A stretch of DNA of 64,000 nucleotides, taken from assembly GCF_002844275.1 (NCBI RefSeq), contig NZ_NXGX01000002.1:372001-436000 (forward strand), given 5' to 3'. The stretch is from Thalassospira lohafexi (GTDB lineage: Bacteria; Pseudomonadota; Alphaproteobacteria; Rhodospirillales; Thalassospiraceae). Position numbers and translations under genes: made by a program. Each line of letters starts with the position of its first letter. Position 1 is the stretch's first letter. This document shows positions 26,579-34,914 of the stretch, one piece after another. The notes under the pieces were generated by a model, which searched no databases, was not told where the DNA came from, and saw only the letters and a list, made by a program, of their open reading frames with translations.

Positions 26579-27799
26579 ATGGCTGTTTCCTATCACGATA
26601 TCGTCCGTGCAGCTGGACTTTTAGAGGGCATTGTTGCCAAAACACCTTTGGTAAAGTCCTTAACGCTTTCAAATATTTGTCAGGCAGAAGTTTATCTTAA
26701 GCTTGAAAACCAACAATACACCGCGTCCTTCAAAGAACGCGGTGCCTATGTCAAACTGGCAAGCCTGACACCGCAAGAACGCGAAAAAGGCGTGATTGCC
26801 GTATCGGCGGGCAACCACGCACAGGGTGTGGCCTATAACGCCAAACGACTTGGCATTCCGGCAACCATCGTGATGCCCAAAAATACCCCGTTCACCAAAG
26901 TACATCACACGCGATCTCATGGCGCCGAAGTTGTCCTGATCGGTAATGTATTTGCCGAAAGCCTCGAGGCTGCTGGCAAAATTCAGCAAGAGCGTGGACT
27001 GACTTTTGTGCATCCGTTTGATGATCCGCATATCATCGCAGGACAAGGCACTGTCGGACTTGAGATTCTCAATGAAAATGCCGACATCGACACCATTGTC
27101 GTTCCGATTGGCGGCGGTGGCCTTGCGTCGGGTATTTCAACTGCGATCAAGGCGCGCCGACCCGACATCGAAATCATCGGTGTCGAAACAAAGCTATATC
27201 CGTCGATGCTAGAAGGCATGACAAATCAGGAGTTCACTGGCGGTGGCGTGACAATTGCCGAGGGCATTGCAGTCAAGCAACCCGGTGGCCTGACACTTGA
27301 AATCTGTAAGGAAAAACTTGATGACGTGGTTCTGGTTGAGGAAAGCTCAATCGAACGCGCCATCCAGATGCTGATTGAAATCGAAAAAAGCGTTGTCGAA
27401 GGTGCCGGGGCGGCACCACTTGCCGCTCTGCTCGACCATCCCGAACGGTTTAAGGGCAAAAAGGTCTGTCTCATCATAAGTGGTGGCAACATAGACACCC
27501 GCCTTCTCGCACAGGTCCTGATGCGCGGCATGGCCCGTCAGGGCCGCCTTGTGCGCGTTCGCATTGAAATCCCTGATGTCCCGGGTGCATTGGCAACCAT
27601 CAGCACCCTGATCGGTGAAGAAGAAGCCAACATCATTGAAGTCTATCATCAGCGCCATTTCTATGATGTCCCGGCCAAACAGACCGACGTTGATATGGTT
27701 CTTGAGGTCCGCGACACCGTACATGCAGAACAGGTCATTGCACGCCTGATTAACGCTGGATTTGGCGGAAGACTGCTTGGCAACACATCACTTGATTGA
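26579..27799 (+). CDS. ilvA: threonine ammonia-lyase (threonine dehydratase) with C-terminal ACT-like domain
   Basis: The enzyme deaminates threonine to 2-oxobutanoate, entering isoleucine synthesis or catabolism. Of two nearby ATGs I prefer 26579, 10 bases behind AGGAG; the ATG at 26570 sits only one base from it. The 406-residue product has PLP lysine K52 in TASFKERGAY, SAGNHAQGVA and the phosphate loop PIGGGGLASG. A single ACT-like domain spans about 325-406 (VRIEIPDVPGALATISTLIG). That size fits the short allosteric form rather than the 500-residue form of E. coli IlvA. Confidence 0.94.
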   Translation: MAVSYHDIVRAAGLLEGIVAKTPLVKSLTLSNICQAEVYLKLENQQYTASFKERGAYVKLASLTPQEREKGVIAVSAGNHAQGVAYNAKRLGIPATIVMPKNTPFTKVHHTRSHGAEVVLIGNVFAESLEAAGKIQQERGLTFVHPFDDPHIIAGQGTVGLEILNENADIDTIVVPIGGGGLASGISTAIKARRPDIEIIGVETKLYPSMLEGMTNQEFTGGGVTIAEGIAVKQPGGLTLEICKEKLDDVVLVEESSIERAIQMLIEIEKSVVEGAGAAPLAALLDHPERFKGKKVCLIISGGNIDTRLLAQVLMRGMARQGRLVRVRIEIPDVPGALATISTLIGEEEANIIEVYHQRHFYDVPAKQTDVDMVLEVRDTVHAEQVIARLINAGFGGRLLGNTSLD

Positions 27800-27819
27800 T
27801 CAATATCTTTATGCGAAAT

Positions 27820-27859
27820 AAAAAACGGGCCGCAAGCATTTCGCTGCGGCCCGTTTTTT
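27820..27859. terminator. bidirectional intrinsic terminator between ilvA and the flavin reductase gene
   Basis: A 14-bp stem (AAAAACGGGCCGCA / TGCGGCCCGTTTTT) with a 10-base loop lies between convergent genes, with A and T runs on the two sides. Confidence 0.93.
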
Positions 27860-27881
27860 CTAACTTTGATGTTTGGTGCTG

Positions 27882-28364
27882 TTAGCAATCAAGTCCGCGG
27901 TAACGCCCGCCATAATACAAAAGCGGATTCCCGGTTTTACCCAAGTCAATTTCCTGAACTTGCCCGACAATGATGCTGTGATCCCCACCATCATGGATCG
28001 CGTGGCGCTTACACGAAAATGTTGCAAGGCTGTCGCTAAGACACGGAACACCGTGACAATCATCGCGATAGGTCACACCATCCCAATCATTCTGACCGGG
28101 TGAGGAAAAAAGATCGGACAGGGTTTGCTGTTCCTGACGCAGGATATTGATGCAAAACCGGGTGCATTCGCCTGCAAACATGTCATGTGTCGCCGCCCGG
28201 CAATCGACAGAAAACAGGACCAAGGCCGGTTCAAGCGACACGGAGGCAAAACTGTTGATGGTGATACCTGCTTTGGTCCCATCCAGTGCGCGTGTCGTCA
28301 CAACAGCAACACCTGTTGCGAACTGACCCAGACAGTCGCGAAAATCGCGCGGAGAGAATGACAT
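27882..28364 (-). CDS. flavin reductase family protein (FMN-binding split-barrel)
   Basis: This 160-residue protein belongs to the flavin reductase family that supplies reduced FMN or FAD to two-component monooxygenases. FRDCLGQFATGVAVVTT at the N-terminus, GITINSFASVSLEPALVLFSVD (flavin contact) and C-terminal GDHSIIVGQV with PLLYYGGRYRGL are family features. Length is normal. It is monocistronic and no monooxygenase component lies beside it, so its partner is unknown. Confidence 0.9.
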   Translation of the reverse strand: MSFSPRDFRDCLGQFATGVAVVTTRALDGTKAGITINSFASVSLEPALVLFSVDCRAATHDMFAGECTRFCINILRQEQQTLSDLFSSPGQNDWDGVTYRDDCHGVPCLSDSLATFSCKRHAIHDGGDHSIIVGQVQEIDLGKTGNPLLYYGGRYRGLDC

Positions 28365-28617
28365 ATTGAAGAATGCTCTTACTGACTAAACATATAATCT
28401 AACGGCCCTTGCTCAGGGCAAAGGGAAAATGGCGATTAATCTTCGCGCTGTCAAACCTATCTCGCAGCAGATTTAAACGCGATATTAATAACATTAAAAG
28501 TTAATAGGACCATATAGATGGGGCTTGCGTCTTATCTGGATGCAAAAAACAGCTTGGGGCCAGATAAATGTATCGTGAATTAATCCGGTATCGATATCGG
28601 CGTAACGGGGAAAAATA

Positions 28618-29472
28618 GTGTTTCTGATAATCGGTTATATCATAGTACTCGGCTCGGTGCTGGGCGGTTATTTACCACACGGGTCATTTGACATTCTCGT
28701 TCAACCGCTTGAAGTCCTGATTATTTTCGGGGCTGCATTTGGTGCGTTTTTGACAGCCAATCCGCTAAACGTTGTCAAACGGTCGTTCTCCTACACCTTG
28801 CGTGCCATGAAGGGCCCCAAGAAGAAGGTCGCCTATGTCGAGCTTCTGACCTGCCTTTACGCAATTTTTCGACTTGCAAAATCTAAGGGCGATCTCGCCC
28901 TTGAGAGCCACGTTGAAAACCCTGAAAGTTCCAGCCTTTTTGCCAATTTTCCGATTCTGACGAAAGATCACCACGCGCTGGAATTCATGTGTGACTATCT
29001 TCGCCTACTGACCCTTGGCACAACCAATCCGTATGAGCTGGAAGCTGTCATCGATCAGGAGCTCGAAACCCATCACGAGGAAGAGCACGCGGTTTCCGAT
29101 GCTGTTCAGACTGTTGGCGACGGGCTTCCTGCCCTTGGCATTGTGGCTGCTGTTCTGGGCGTGATTGTAACCATGAGTTCCGTGACAGAACCCCCCGAAA
29201 TTCTTGGTGGCCTGATCGCGGCAGCACTGGTAGGGACATTCCTTGGTATTCTCGGCGCATACGGCTTTGTCGCCCCGACGGCTTCCATCATCAAAAACAC
29301 CGTTGATACAGATGCAAAATATTACACCTGTATCAAGGCCGCATTGATCGGACACATGCAGGGATATGCGCCTCAGGTTTCGGTTGAATTTGCGCGAAAA
29401 TCCCTGCCGCACGGCCTAAGACCAAGCTTCAAGGAACTTGATGAAGCCTTGCAAAATGCACCAACAGCTTGA
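28618..29472 (+). CDS. motA: flagellar motor stator protein MotA
   Basis: MotA forms the ring of the proton-driven stator with MotB in the inner membrane. The 284-residue product starts at GTG 28618, behind GGGGAAAAATA. Four hydrophobic segments are visible (about 2-21, 27-46, 168-188 and 200-220). The cytoplasmic loop (about 60-165) contains the charged rotor-facing region. VGDGLPALGIVAAVLGVIVTMSS in TM3 carries the conserved proline. motB follows 44 bases later. The rest of the flagellar genes are outside the window. Confidence 0.95.
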   Translation: MFLIIGYIIVLGSVLGGYLPHGSFDILVQPLEVLIIFGAAFGAFLTANPLNVVKRSFSYTLRAMKGPKKKVAYVELLTCLYAIFRLAKSKGDLALESHVENPESSSLFANFPILTKDHHALEFMCDYLRLLTLGTTNPYELEAVIDQELETHHEEEHAVSDAVQTVGDGLPALGIVAAVLGVIVTMSSVTEPPEILGGLIAAALVGTFLGILGAYGFVAPTASIIKNTVDTDAKYYTCIKAALIGHMQGYAPQVSVEFARKSLPHGLRPSFKELDEALQNAPTA

Positions 29473-29516
29473 TTTTCTTGAATAGTGAAGTTCCGGTTTA
29501 GGGAAAAATACGACGC

Positions 29517-30470
29517 ATGCCTGATATCGTCATAAAGAAAATCAAGAAAGGTGGACATGGCCACCATGGCGGCGCATGGAAGGTTGCTTATGCCGACTTT
29601 GTGACGGCAATGATGGCGTTTTTCCTGTTGCTCTGGCTGCTGTCAAGCGCCACCGAAGAACAGCTTCAGGGGGTCTCGAACTATTTTACCCCCGAAACCA
29701 TTTCGCAAAACGACTCTGGGTCGGGTGGTTTGCTAGGTGGCACCAGCCTTGCCGAAGACGGTGCGTTGCGGTCTGAATTTGGGTCGCCGACCGTCAGTAT
29801 GGATATTCCGCCACAACAGTCGCCCGATGAACGCGAAGCCATTCGCGTGGCCCAAATGGAAGAACAGGAATTCAACGAAGCTCAGGAAGAACTTCGCAAA
29901 GCCATAGAAAGCAGCGAAGAGCTCCAAGGGCTCGAAAAGAATATCCGCATTGAAGATACCGATGAAGGCCTTCGCATCCAGCTGCTTGATGAAGACGGCA
30001 CCGCAATGTTCCCAAGCGGCAGCCCCTCGATGGCCGAACATACCAAAAAGCTTCTGCAAAAGGTCGCTGAGATCATTGCAAAACTGCCACAAGACGTTGC
30101 AATTGAAGGCCATACAGACTCGGTCCCGTTTAACCGCGCCGACGGCTATTCAAACTGGGAACTTTCCTCTGAACGCGCACTTGCAACACGCAGAACCCTT
30201 GAAGACCTTGGTCTGAATACAGATCGCTTTGCCAAAGTTGCCGGTCTTGCCGATACCGATCCGCTGATGCCCGAAGCCCCTGATAACGAGCGCAACCGAC
30301 GTATCAGCATTACGTTGCTGCGCGGTACCGGTGAACGCACCGCACTTGAGGGTGGTCAGGAAAATGGTGCAGGTGGGGAAACAACGGGCACGTCGGGGGA
30401 AAATATTGACCCAAGGACGTCACCAGCCCCGGTGCGACGTCCGTCATTCTCCGTCCCGTCACAGCCATAA
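29517..30470 (+). CDS. motB: flagellar motor protein MotB
   Basis: MotB anchors the stator to peptidoglycan and holds the proton-binding residue. The 317-residue product has a short basic N-terminus (KKIKKGGHGHHGG) and one transmembrane helix with the proton-accepting D27 in YADFVTAMMAFFLLLWLL. A periplasmic linker follows, then an OmpA-like peptidoglycan domain (about 150-270) with AIEGHTDSVPF, NWELSSERALATRR and NERNRRISI. The Asp-based TM helix fits proton rather than sodium coupling. The last 45 residues are low complexity (Gly, Pro, Ser). Confidence 0.95.
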   Translation: MPDIVIKKIKKGGHGHHGGAWKVAYADFVTAMMAFFLLLWLLSSATEEQLQGVSNYFTPETISQNDSGSGGLLGGTSLAEDGALRSEFGSPTVSMDIPPQQSPDEREAIRVAQMEEQEFNEAQEELRKAIESSEELQGLEKNIRIEDTDEGLRIQLLDEDGTAMFPSGSPSMAEHTKKLLQKVAEIIAKLPQDVAIEGHTDSVPFNRADGYSNWELSSERALATRRTLEDLGLNTDRFAKVAGLADTDPLMPEAPDNERNRRISITLLRGTGERTALEGGQENGAGGETTGTSGENIDPRTSPAPVRRPSFSVPSQP

Positions 30471-30475
30471 AACAG

Positions 30476-30506
30476 CCGCGCAAACCGGGTTTTGCGCGGT
30501 CCTTTT
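30476..30506 (+). terminator. intrinsic terminator after motB
   Basis: A 9-bp stem (CCGCGCAAA / TTTGCGCGG) with a 6-base loop is followed by TCCTTTTG. The U-tract is imperfect, so the call is somewhat weaker than the others. Confidence 0.75.
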
Positions 30507-30593
30507 GTGTTTCAGCCCTTTAAACTGTCATAAACAACACTTAATCTCATATAATAGAGAAGGTTGAATGTGACCGGGACACAGAAAAGCTAA

Positions 30594-31349
30594 ATGACAG
30601 TCAATCAGCGCCGACTTACCCAGCATTATTTCATGACGGCCCCAATGCCCTGCCCCTATTTGCCCGGGCGTTTTGAACGCAAGCTGGTGACAGAATTGCG
30701 TGGGCCAGAAGCCAATGGCGTTCATGATCTTCTGTCACGTGCCGGGTTCCGTCGTAGTCATTCAATTGCGTATCTTCCCGCCTGCAGCGATTGTAACGCC
30801 TGTGTGCCAGTTCGGGTGTCGTGTGCTGACTTCAAACCCGGTCGTTCCTTTCGCCGCATTCAAGCCAAAAACGACGACATTGTGCGCAGCATCGTGCCTG
30901 CGTCAGCTACTCAGGAACAGTTTCAGCTTTTTAGCACCTATCAGGATGCACGCCACGGCAATGGTGACATGGCACGAATGGATGCGCGTGATTACCGCGC
31001 GATGGTCGAAGACAGCACGATTGACACATCCATCTTTGAATACCGGCGTCCGGATGGCAGCCTGATTGCCGTCGCACTGGTTGATAATCTGTCTGATGGT
31101 CTTTCGGCGGTTTATAGCTTTTTTGATCCCAAGGAGCATAAGCGTTGTCTTGGGACCTACATCATTTTGGACTTGATAGCCGAAGCACAGACGTTTGAGT
31201 TTCCTCATATTTATTTGGGGTACTGGATTTCTGATTGCCGTAAAATGTCCTATAAAATGCGTTTCCAGCCGCTTGAAGGCTTCAAGAATGGTCGATGGGA
31301 AATCATGTCAGAAGACGCAAACAAAGCCCGTCCCGACGACACTGCCTGA
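30594..31349 (+). CDS. bpt: aspartate/glutamate leucyltransferase (Bpt)
   Basis: Bpt adds leucine to N-terminal Asp or Glu and marks proteins for ClpAP/ClpS degradation. The 251-residue product matches the ATE1-related bacterial family. An N-terminal region carries CPYLPGRFERK and the cysteine cluster PACSDCNACVPVRV. The C-terminal acetyltransferase-like half has AVYSFFDP, RCLGTYIILDLIAEA, YLGYWISDCRKMSYKMRFQPLE. It is monocistronic between motB and the TRAP binding protein gene. ClpS is not in the window. Confidence 0.93.
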   Translation: MTVNQRRLTQHYFMTAPMPCPYLPGRFERKLVTELRGPEANGVHDLLSRAGFRRSHSIAYLPACSDCNACVPVRVSCADFKPGRSFRRIQAKNDDIVRSIVPASATQEQFQLFSTYQDARHGNGDMARMDARDYRAMVEDSTIDTSIFEYRRPDGSLIAVALVDNLSDGLSAVYSFFDPKEHKRCLGTYIILDLIAEAQTFEFPHIYLGYWISDCRKMSYKMRFQPLEGFKNGRWEIMSEDANKARPDDTA

Positions 31350-31500
31350 CCTTTCTTTTTCTACATTATACTAAAGTCCAATCACGCAACTCGATCCCCG
31401 GTTGCCTGCACCCAAAGACGCATATAAGCTGCCTGACAAAGCCAATTAACTGGCTTTTACATATAAATCATGAGCTTGCATCTTTGGGAGGCTGTAACAA

Positions 31501-32595
31501 ATGAAACGTCGGCAATTTCTTTCTGGCGCCGCAGTAGCAGGTGCAACTGCTGCCGCTGCATCTACCTTTGCCAAACCGGCACTGGCACAGGACGTCCGTG
31601 AATGGCGTCTGGTCACGACCTGGCCGAAAAATTTTCCGGGTCTGGGAACCGGTGCAAACCTTCTTGCTGAATACATCACCAAGGCATCTGAAGGTCGCCT
31701 GAAAGTCACCGTTTACGGCGCTGGCGAAATCGTTCCGGCGTTCGAAGCCATTGATGCTGTTGGGAACGGCACCGTTGAAATGGGCCACGGCGCGCCTTAC
31801 TACTGGAAAGGCAAAGTCGACGCGACCCAATATATCGCGGCAATGCCGTTTGGCTTGAACGCACAGGAACAAAATGCATGGTTCCAGTGGGGCGGTGGTC
31901 AGGAGTTGGCCGATAAGGTCTATGCCGAACTCAATTGTAAATTCTTCCCGTCGGGCAACACCGGCACCCAGATGGGGGGCTGGTTCAACAAGGAAATGAA
32001 TACCATTGACGACTATAAAGGTCTAAAAATGCGTATTCCGGGTCTTGGTGGCGAAGTCGTCAAAGCAGCGGGTGCAAACGTTGTGAACCTTCCGGGGGGT
32101 GAAATTCCGCCGGCGCTGCAGTCTGGCGCGATTGATGCGACCGAATGGGTTGGTCCTTATAATGATCTGGCCTTTGGTCTCTATAAATCCGCGAAATACT
32201 ACTACTACCCGGGTTGGCATGAGCCAGCGACCGTTCTTGATAACTTCATCAACCTTGATGCATGGAATGCCCTTCCTGATGACCTCAAGGCAATCGTTAC
32301 CCAAGCCAACACCGCTGTAAACCAGATGGTACTGTCGGAATTCACCGCACGAAACAATCAGGCGCTTGATACCCTGCGTAACAAGCACAACGTTGATGTG
32401 CGCCCGTTCTCTGACGACATCCTGACAGGCCTTGGCAAACTGTCCGGGGAAGTTCTGCGTGATCTGGTTTCATCCAACCCGCTGTCTCAGGAAGTATTCG
32501 AAAGCCTGATTAAATTCCGGACCCAGTCGATCGCATGGTCGAAATTCTCGGAATCGGCCTTCGCACAGGCACGTATCCTGCCGTTCAAATACTAA
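31501..32595 (+). CDS. TRAP transporter substrate-binding protein, TakP-like (2-oxoacid type)
   Basis: This is the periplasmic binding protein of a tripartite (TRAP) transporter. The 364-residue precursor has a twin-arginine-type signal (KRRQFLSGAAVAG, cleavage after ALAQ near residue 30). SGNTGTQMGGWF, YKGLKMRIPG, SGAIDATEWVGPY and the run of tyrosines in YYYYPGWHEP closely resemble Rhodobacter sphaeroides TakP, which binds 2-oxoacids such as pyruvate with a cation. GGGAGG precedes the ATG. The matching membrane subunits lie downstream on the opposite strand, a convergent arrangement. Confidence 0.9.
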   Translation: MKRRQFLSGAAVAGATAAAASTFAKPALAQDVREWRLVTTWPKNFPGLGTGANLLAEYITKASEGRLKVTVYGAGEIVPAFEAIDAVGNGTVEMGHGAPYYWKGKVDATQYIAAMPFGLNAQEQNAWFQWGGGQELADKVYAELNCKFFPSGNTGTQMGGWFNKEMNTIDDYKGLKMRIPGLGGEVVKAAGANVVNLPGGEIPPALQSGAIDATEWVGPYNDLAFGLYKSAKYYYYPGWHEPATVLDNFINLDAWNALPDDLKAIVTQANTAVNQMVLSEFTARNNQALDTLRNKHNVDVRPFSDDILTGLGKLSGEVLRDLVSSNPLSQEVFESLIKFRTQSIAWSKFSESAFAQARILPFKY

Positions 32596-32620
32596 GTCTC
32601 CGTCTTACGGAAACGAACAA

Positions 32621-32650
32621 GGGCTGGCATTTTGCCAGCCCTTTTTTTTG
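32621..32650 (+). terminator. intrinsic terminator after the TRAP binding-protein gene
   Basis: The stem GGGCTGGCA / TGCCAGCCC is followed by eight T, 26 bases past the stop. Confidence 0.94.
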
Positions 32651-32690
32651 CGTCTAACCGCACCGTATTTGATCTGTAAAATAGCACCCC

Positions 32691-32722
32691 GAAAACAAAA
32701 AGGGCACCCGGTTGGGTGCCCT
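32691..32722 (-). terminator. intrinsic terminator after dctM
   Basis: A 9-bp stem (AGGGCACCC / GGGTGCCCT) with a GGTT loop is followed on the minus strand by TTTTTG, 30 bases past the dctM stop. Confidence 0.9.
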
Positions 32723-32751
32723 TCTCGTAAGATTGTTTGAGATGCTGTTAT

Positions 32752-34125
32752 CTAGAACAGAACGCTTGGCAACCACGTTGCAAGCCACGGGAAGGCTGCG
32801 ACAAGGCACAAGCCCAGCATCTGAATGACCACGAATGGAATAATACCGCGATAGATATCCATCGTCTTGATCGAGGGTGGAGCCACCCCGCGCAGATAAA
32901 ACAGCGCAAACCCAAATGGTGGGGTTAAGAAGCTGGTCTGAAGGTTGATGGCAATCATGATGCCCAGCCAGACCGGGTCAATATCCATCTTAAGCAAGAT
33001 CGGACCAACAATCGGGACCACAACAAACACGATCTCGATGAAGTCGAGGAAGAACCCCATGAAGAACATCAACAGCATCACCACCAGCATCGCGCTAAAC
33101 GCGCCACCCGGCAGGTTGTGCAAAAGGTCTTCAACCAGTTGATCGCCACCAAGACCACGGAACACCAATGAGAACACCGACGCACCGAGCAGGATGACAA
33201 ACACCATCGCGCTAACCTGAACCGTCTGACGCACAACATGGCGCAGAACTGCCATATCAAGACGACGATAGAATGCGGCCAGAACCATCGCACCAACAGA
33301 CCCGAAAGCAGCCGATTCTGTTGGTGTGGCAATCCCCGTTAGGATCGATCCCAGAACCGCAACAATCAAAAGAGCCGGCGGCAAAAGCGCGCGCAGCACT
33401 TCCCCCCAAAGCCCTTCCGGACGTTTGCCTTCGACAAGGGCTGGTGCAGATTTAGGATCAATGATCGACTTGATGATGATCCAGCCGATATACAAGGCAA
33501 CCAGCATGATCCCAGGGATAAAGGCACCTGCAAACAAGTCCATCACCGAAATCGGCTCAGGGGCCCAGTTGCCAATCGAACGCTGTGCTTCGGCATAGGC
33601 CCCTTGCAGGATATCACCAAGCAGAACCAGCACGATTGACGGCGGAATGATCTGCCCCAAGGTGCCTGACGCACAAATAATACCAGTCGACAGTTTCGGG
33701 TCATACCCTGCCTTGTTCATAGCAGGCAGGCTCAATAAGCCCATGGTAACAACCGTCGCACCGACAATACCGGTGGATGCTGCGAGCAACATGCCAACAA
33801 TCACCACCGAAATACCAAGACCACCCCGCATGGTGCCAAACAGCATTCCCATGGTGGTCAGCAGTTTTTCGGCGATGCGTGCACGCTCGAGCATCACGCC
33901 CATAAAGACGAACAGCGGGATCGCAACATAAAGCTCGTTGGTCATCACACCGAAATAGCGTGACGGCAAAGAGCCCAGAAGCGGCATATCAAACGACCCA
34001 AGCGCATTGCCAATCAGCGCAAAAGCAAGACCGGTACCCGCAAGCGAGAAGGCAACCGGAAAACCAAGAATAAGCACGCCGCACGCAACGGCGAACATTA
34101 CCAGGCTAAGAACTTCACCTGTCAT
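32752..34125 (-). CDS. TRAP transporter large permease (DctM type)
   Basis: This is the ion-coupled large membrane subunit of a TRAP transporter. I start at ATG 34123-34125 (MTGEVLSLVMF), which shares one base with the dctQ stop (TGATG), giving 457 residues. About 12 hydrophobic segments are visible, including YVAIPLFVFMGVMLERARIAEKLL, FIPGIMLVALYIGWI and FFLDFIEIVFVVVPIVGPIL. EAQRSIGNWAPEPISV is an extended loop of the kind seen in TakM-type permeases. It almost certainly works with the TakP-like binding protein encoded convergently next door. Confidence 0.93.
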   Translation of the reverse strand: MTGEVLSLVMFAVACGVLILGFPVAFSLAGTGLAFALIGNALGSFDMPLLGSLPSRYFGVMTNELYVAIPLFVFMGVMLERARIAEKLLTTMGMLFGTMRGGLGISVVIVGMLLAASTGIVGATVVTMGLLSLPAMNKAGYDPKLSTGIICASGTLGQIIPPSIVLVLLGDILQGAYAEAQRSIGNWAPEPISVMDLFAGAFIPGIMLVALYIGWIIIKSIIDPKSAPALVEGKRPEGLWGEVLRALLPPALLIVAVLGSILTGIATPTESAAFGSVGAMVLAAFYRRLDMAVLRHVVRQTVQVSAMVFVILLGASVFSLVFRGLGGDQLVEDLLHNLPGGAFSAMLVVMLLMFFMGFFLDFIEIVFVVVPIVGPILLKMDIDPVWLGIMIAINLQTSFLTPPFGFALFYLRGVAPPSIKTMDIYRGIIPFVVIQMLGLCLVAAFPWLATWLPSVLF

Positions 34126-34670
34126 CAAACGCCCTCGTGCTCTTCTTCGTTGATTTCAAATTCTTTATGACCGGCAAGCACCAGAACGCTACGCGCTGCC
34201 AGAGACATCCCTTGCAGCAGCATCAAAACGCAAAACACCAGAATCACGGATTTATAAAGGAACAGCCCCGGAAGACCGCCCGTTTCATGCGACCCTTCAA
34301 GACGGTGCCAGCTGGTCACCACATACGGGTAGCTATACATCAGAATCATGATGATAACCGGCATCAGCAAGAACAGCGATCCAAACAGATCAACCCACGC
34401 CTTATAGCGCGCAGATGCCGGACGATAAAACACGTCAACGCGCACATGACCACCATGCAAAAGCGTATATCCCGCGCCGACCATGAACATGATGCCGTAA
34501 AGCCACATATAGCTTTCCTGCATCGAAACCCAGCCGATCGCAAAGCCGTATCGTAATGTGGCGACCAAAAAAGTAATCACCACCATCGGGATCACCAGCC
34601 AAGCGACCCCGCGACCGATCAGGTCATTCAGACCATCAATCGCGCGGACGAAATTTCCCAGAAATCTCAC
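34125..34670 (-). CDS. TRAP transporter small permease (DctQ type)
   Basis: This small membrane subunit completes the TRAP transporter. I start at GTG 34668-34670 (VRFLGNFVRAIDGLNDLIG), 6 bases behind GGGAG, giving 181 residues; an ATG 30 bases upstream has no ribosome site. Four hydrophobic segments lie near 24-44, 52-78, 98-120 and 138-160. QESYMWLYGIMFMVGAGYTLLHGGHVRVDVFY is the conserved DctQ signature region. It is translationally coupled to dctM. Confidence 0.9.
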   Translation of the reverse strand: MRFLGNFVRAIDGLNDLIGRGVAWLVIPMVVITFLVATLRYGFAIGWVSMQESYMWLYGIMFMVGAGYTLLHGGHVRVDVFYRPASARYKAWVDLFGSLFLLMPVIIMILMYSYPYVVTSWHRLEGSHETGGLPGLFLYKSVILVFCVLMLLQGMSLAARSVLVLAGHKEFEINEEEHEGV

Positions 34671-34850
34671 TTTCCACTCCCAAGCCCTTATGTATCGCAC
34701 AGGAAAATTGCGGGCTTCCTGTTATTCAGGTTGCGAAGTTACATATTAAACATCGAAAACGCTATATCTTTTGGTGCGTATTTCCGCCATTTCCGGGCAT
34801 TTTTACTGTCATGGATATTGTTTCAGATGTCTTTGGCCCGTCCGAACATA

Positions 34851-34885
34851 AAAAAAGCCGGATGGAACGGCTCCATCCGGCTTTT
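34851..34885 (-). terminator. intrinsic terminator after parC
   Basis: An 11-bp stem (AGCCGGATGGA / TCCATCCGGCT) with A and T runs on the two sides lies 30 bases past the parC stop on the minus strand. Confidence 0.92.
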
Positions 34886-34914
34886 CAATCGTTCTGCGTT
34901 CAACAAATCAAAGC

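Noticed and set aside
28513-28580. A 21-codon frame upstream of motA
   Set aside because: It is very short, with no ribosome site of note and no conserved feature.
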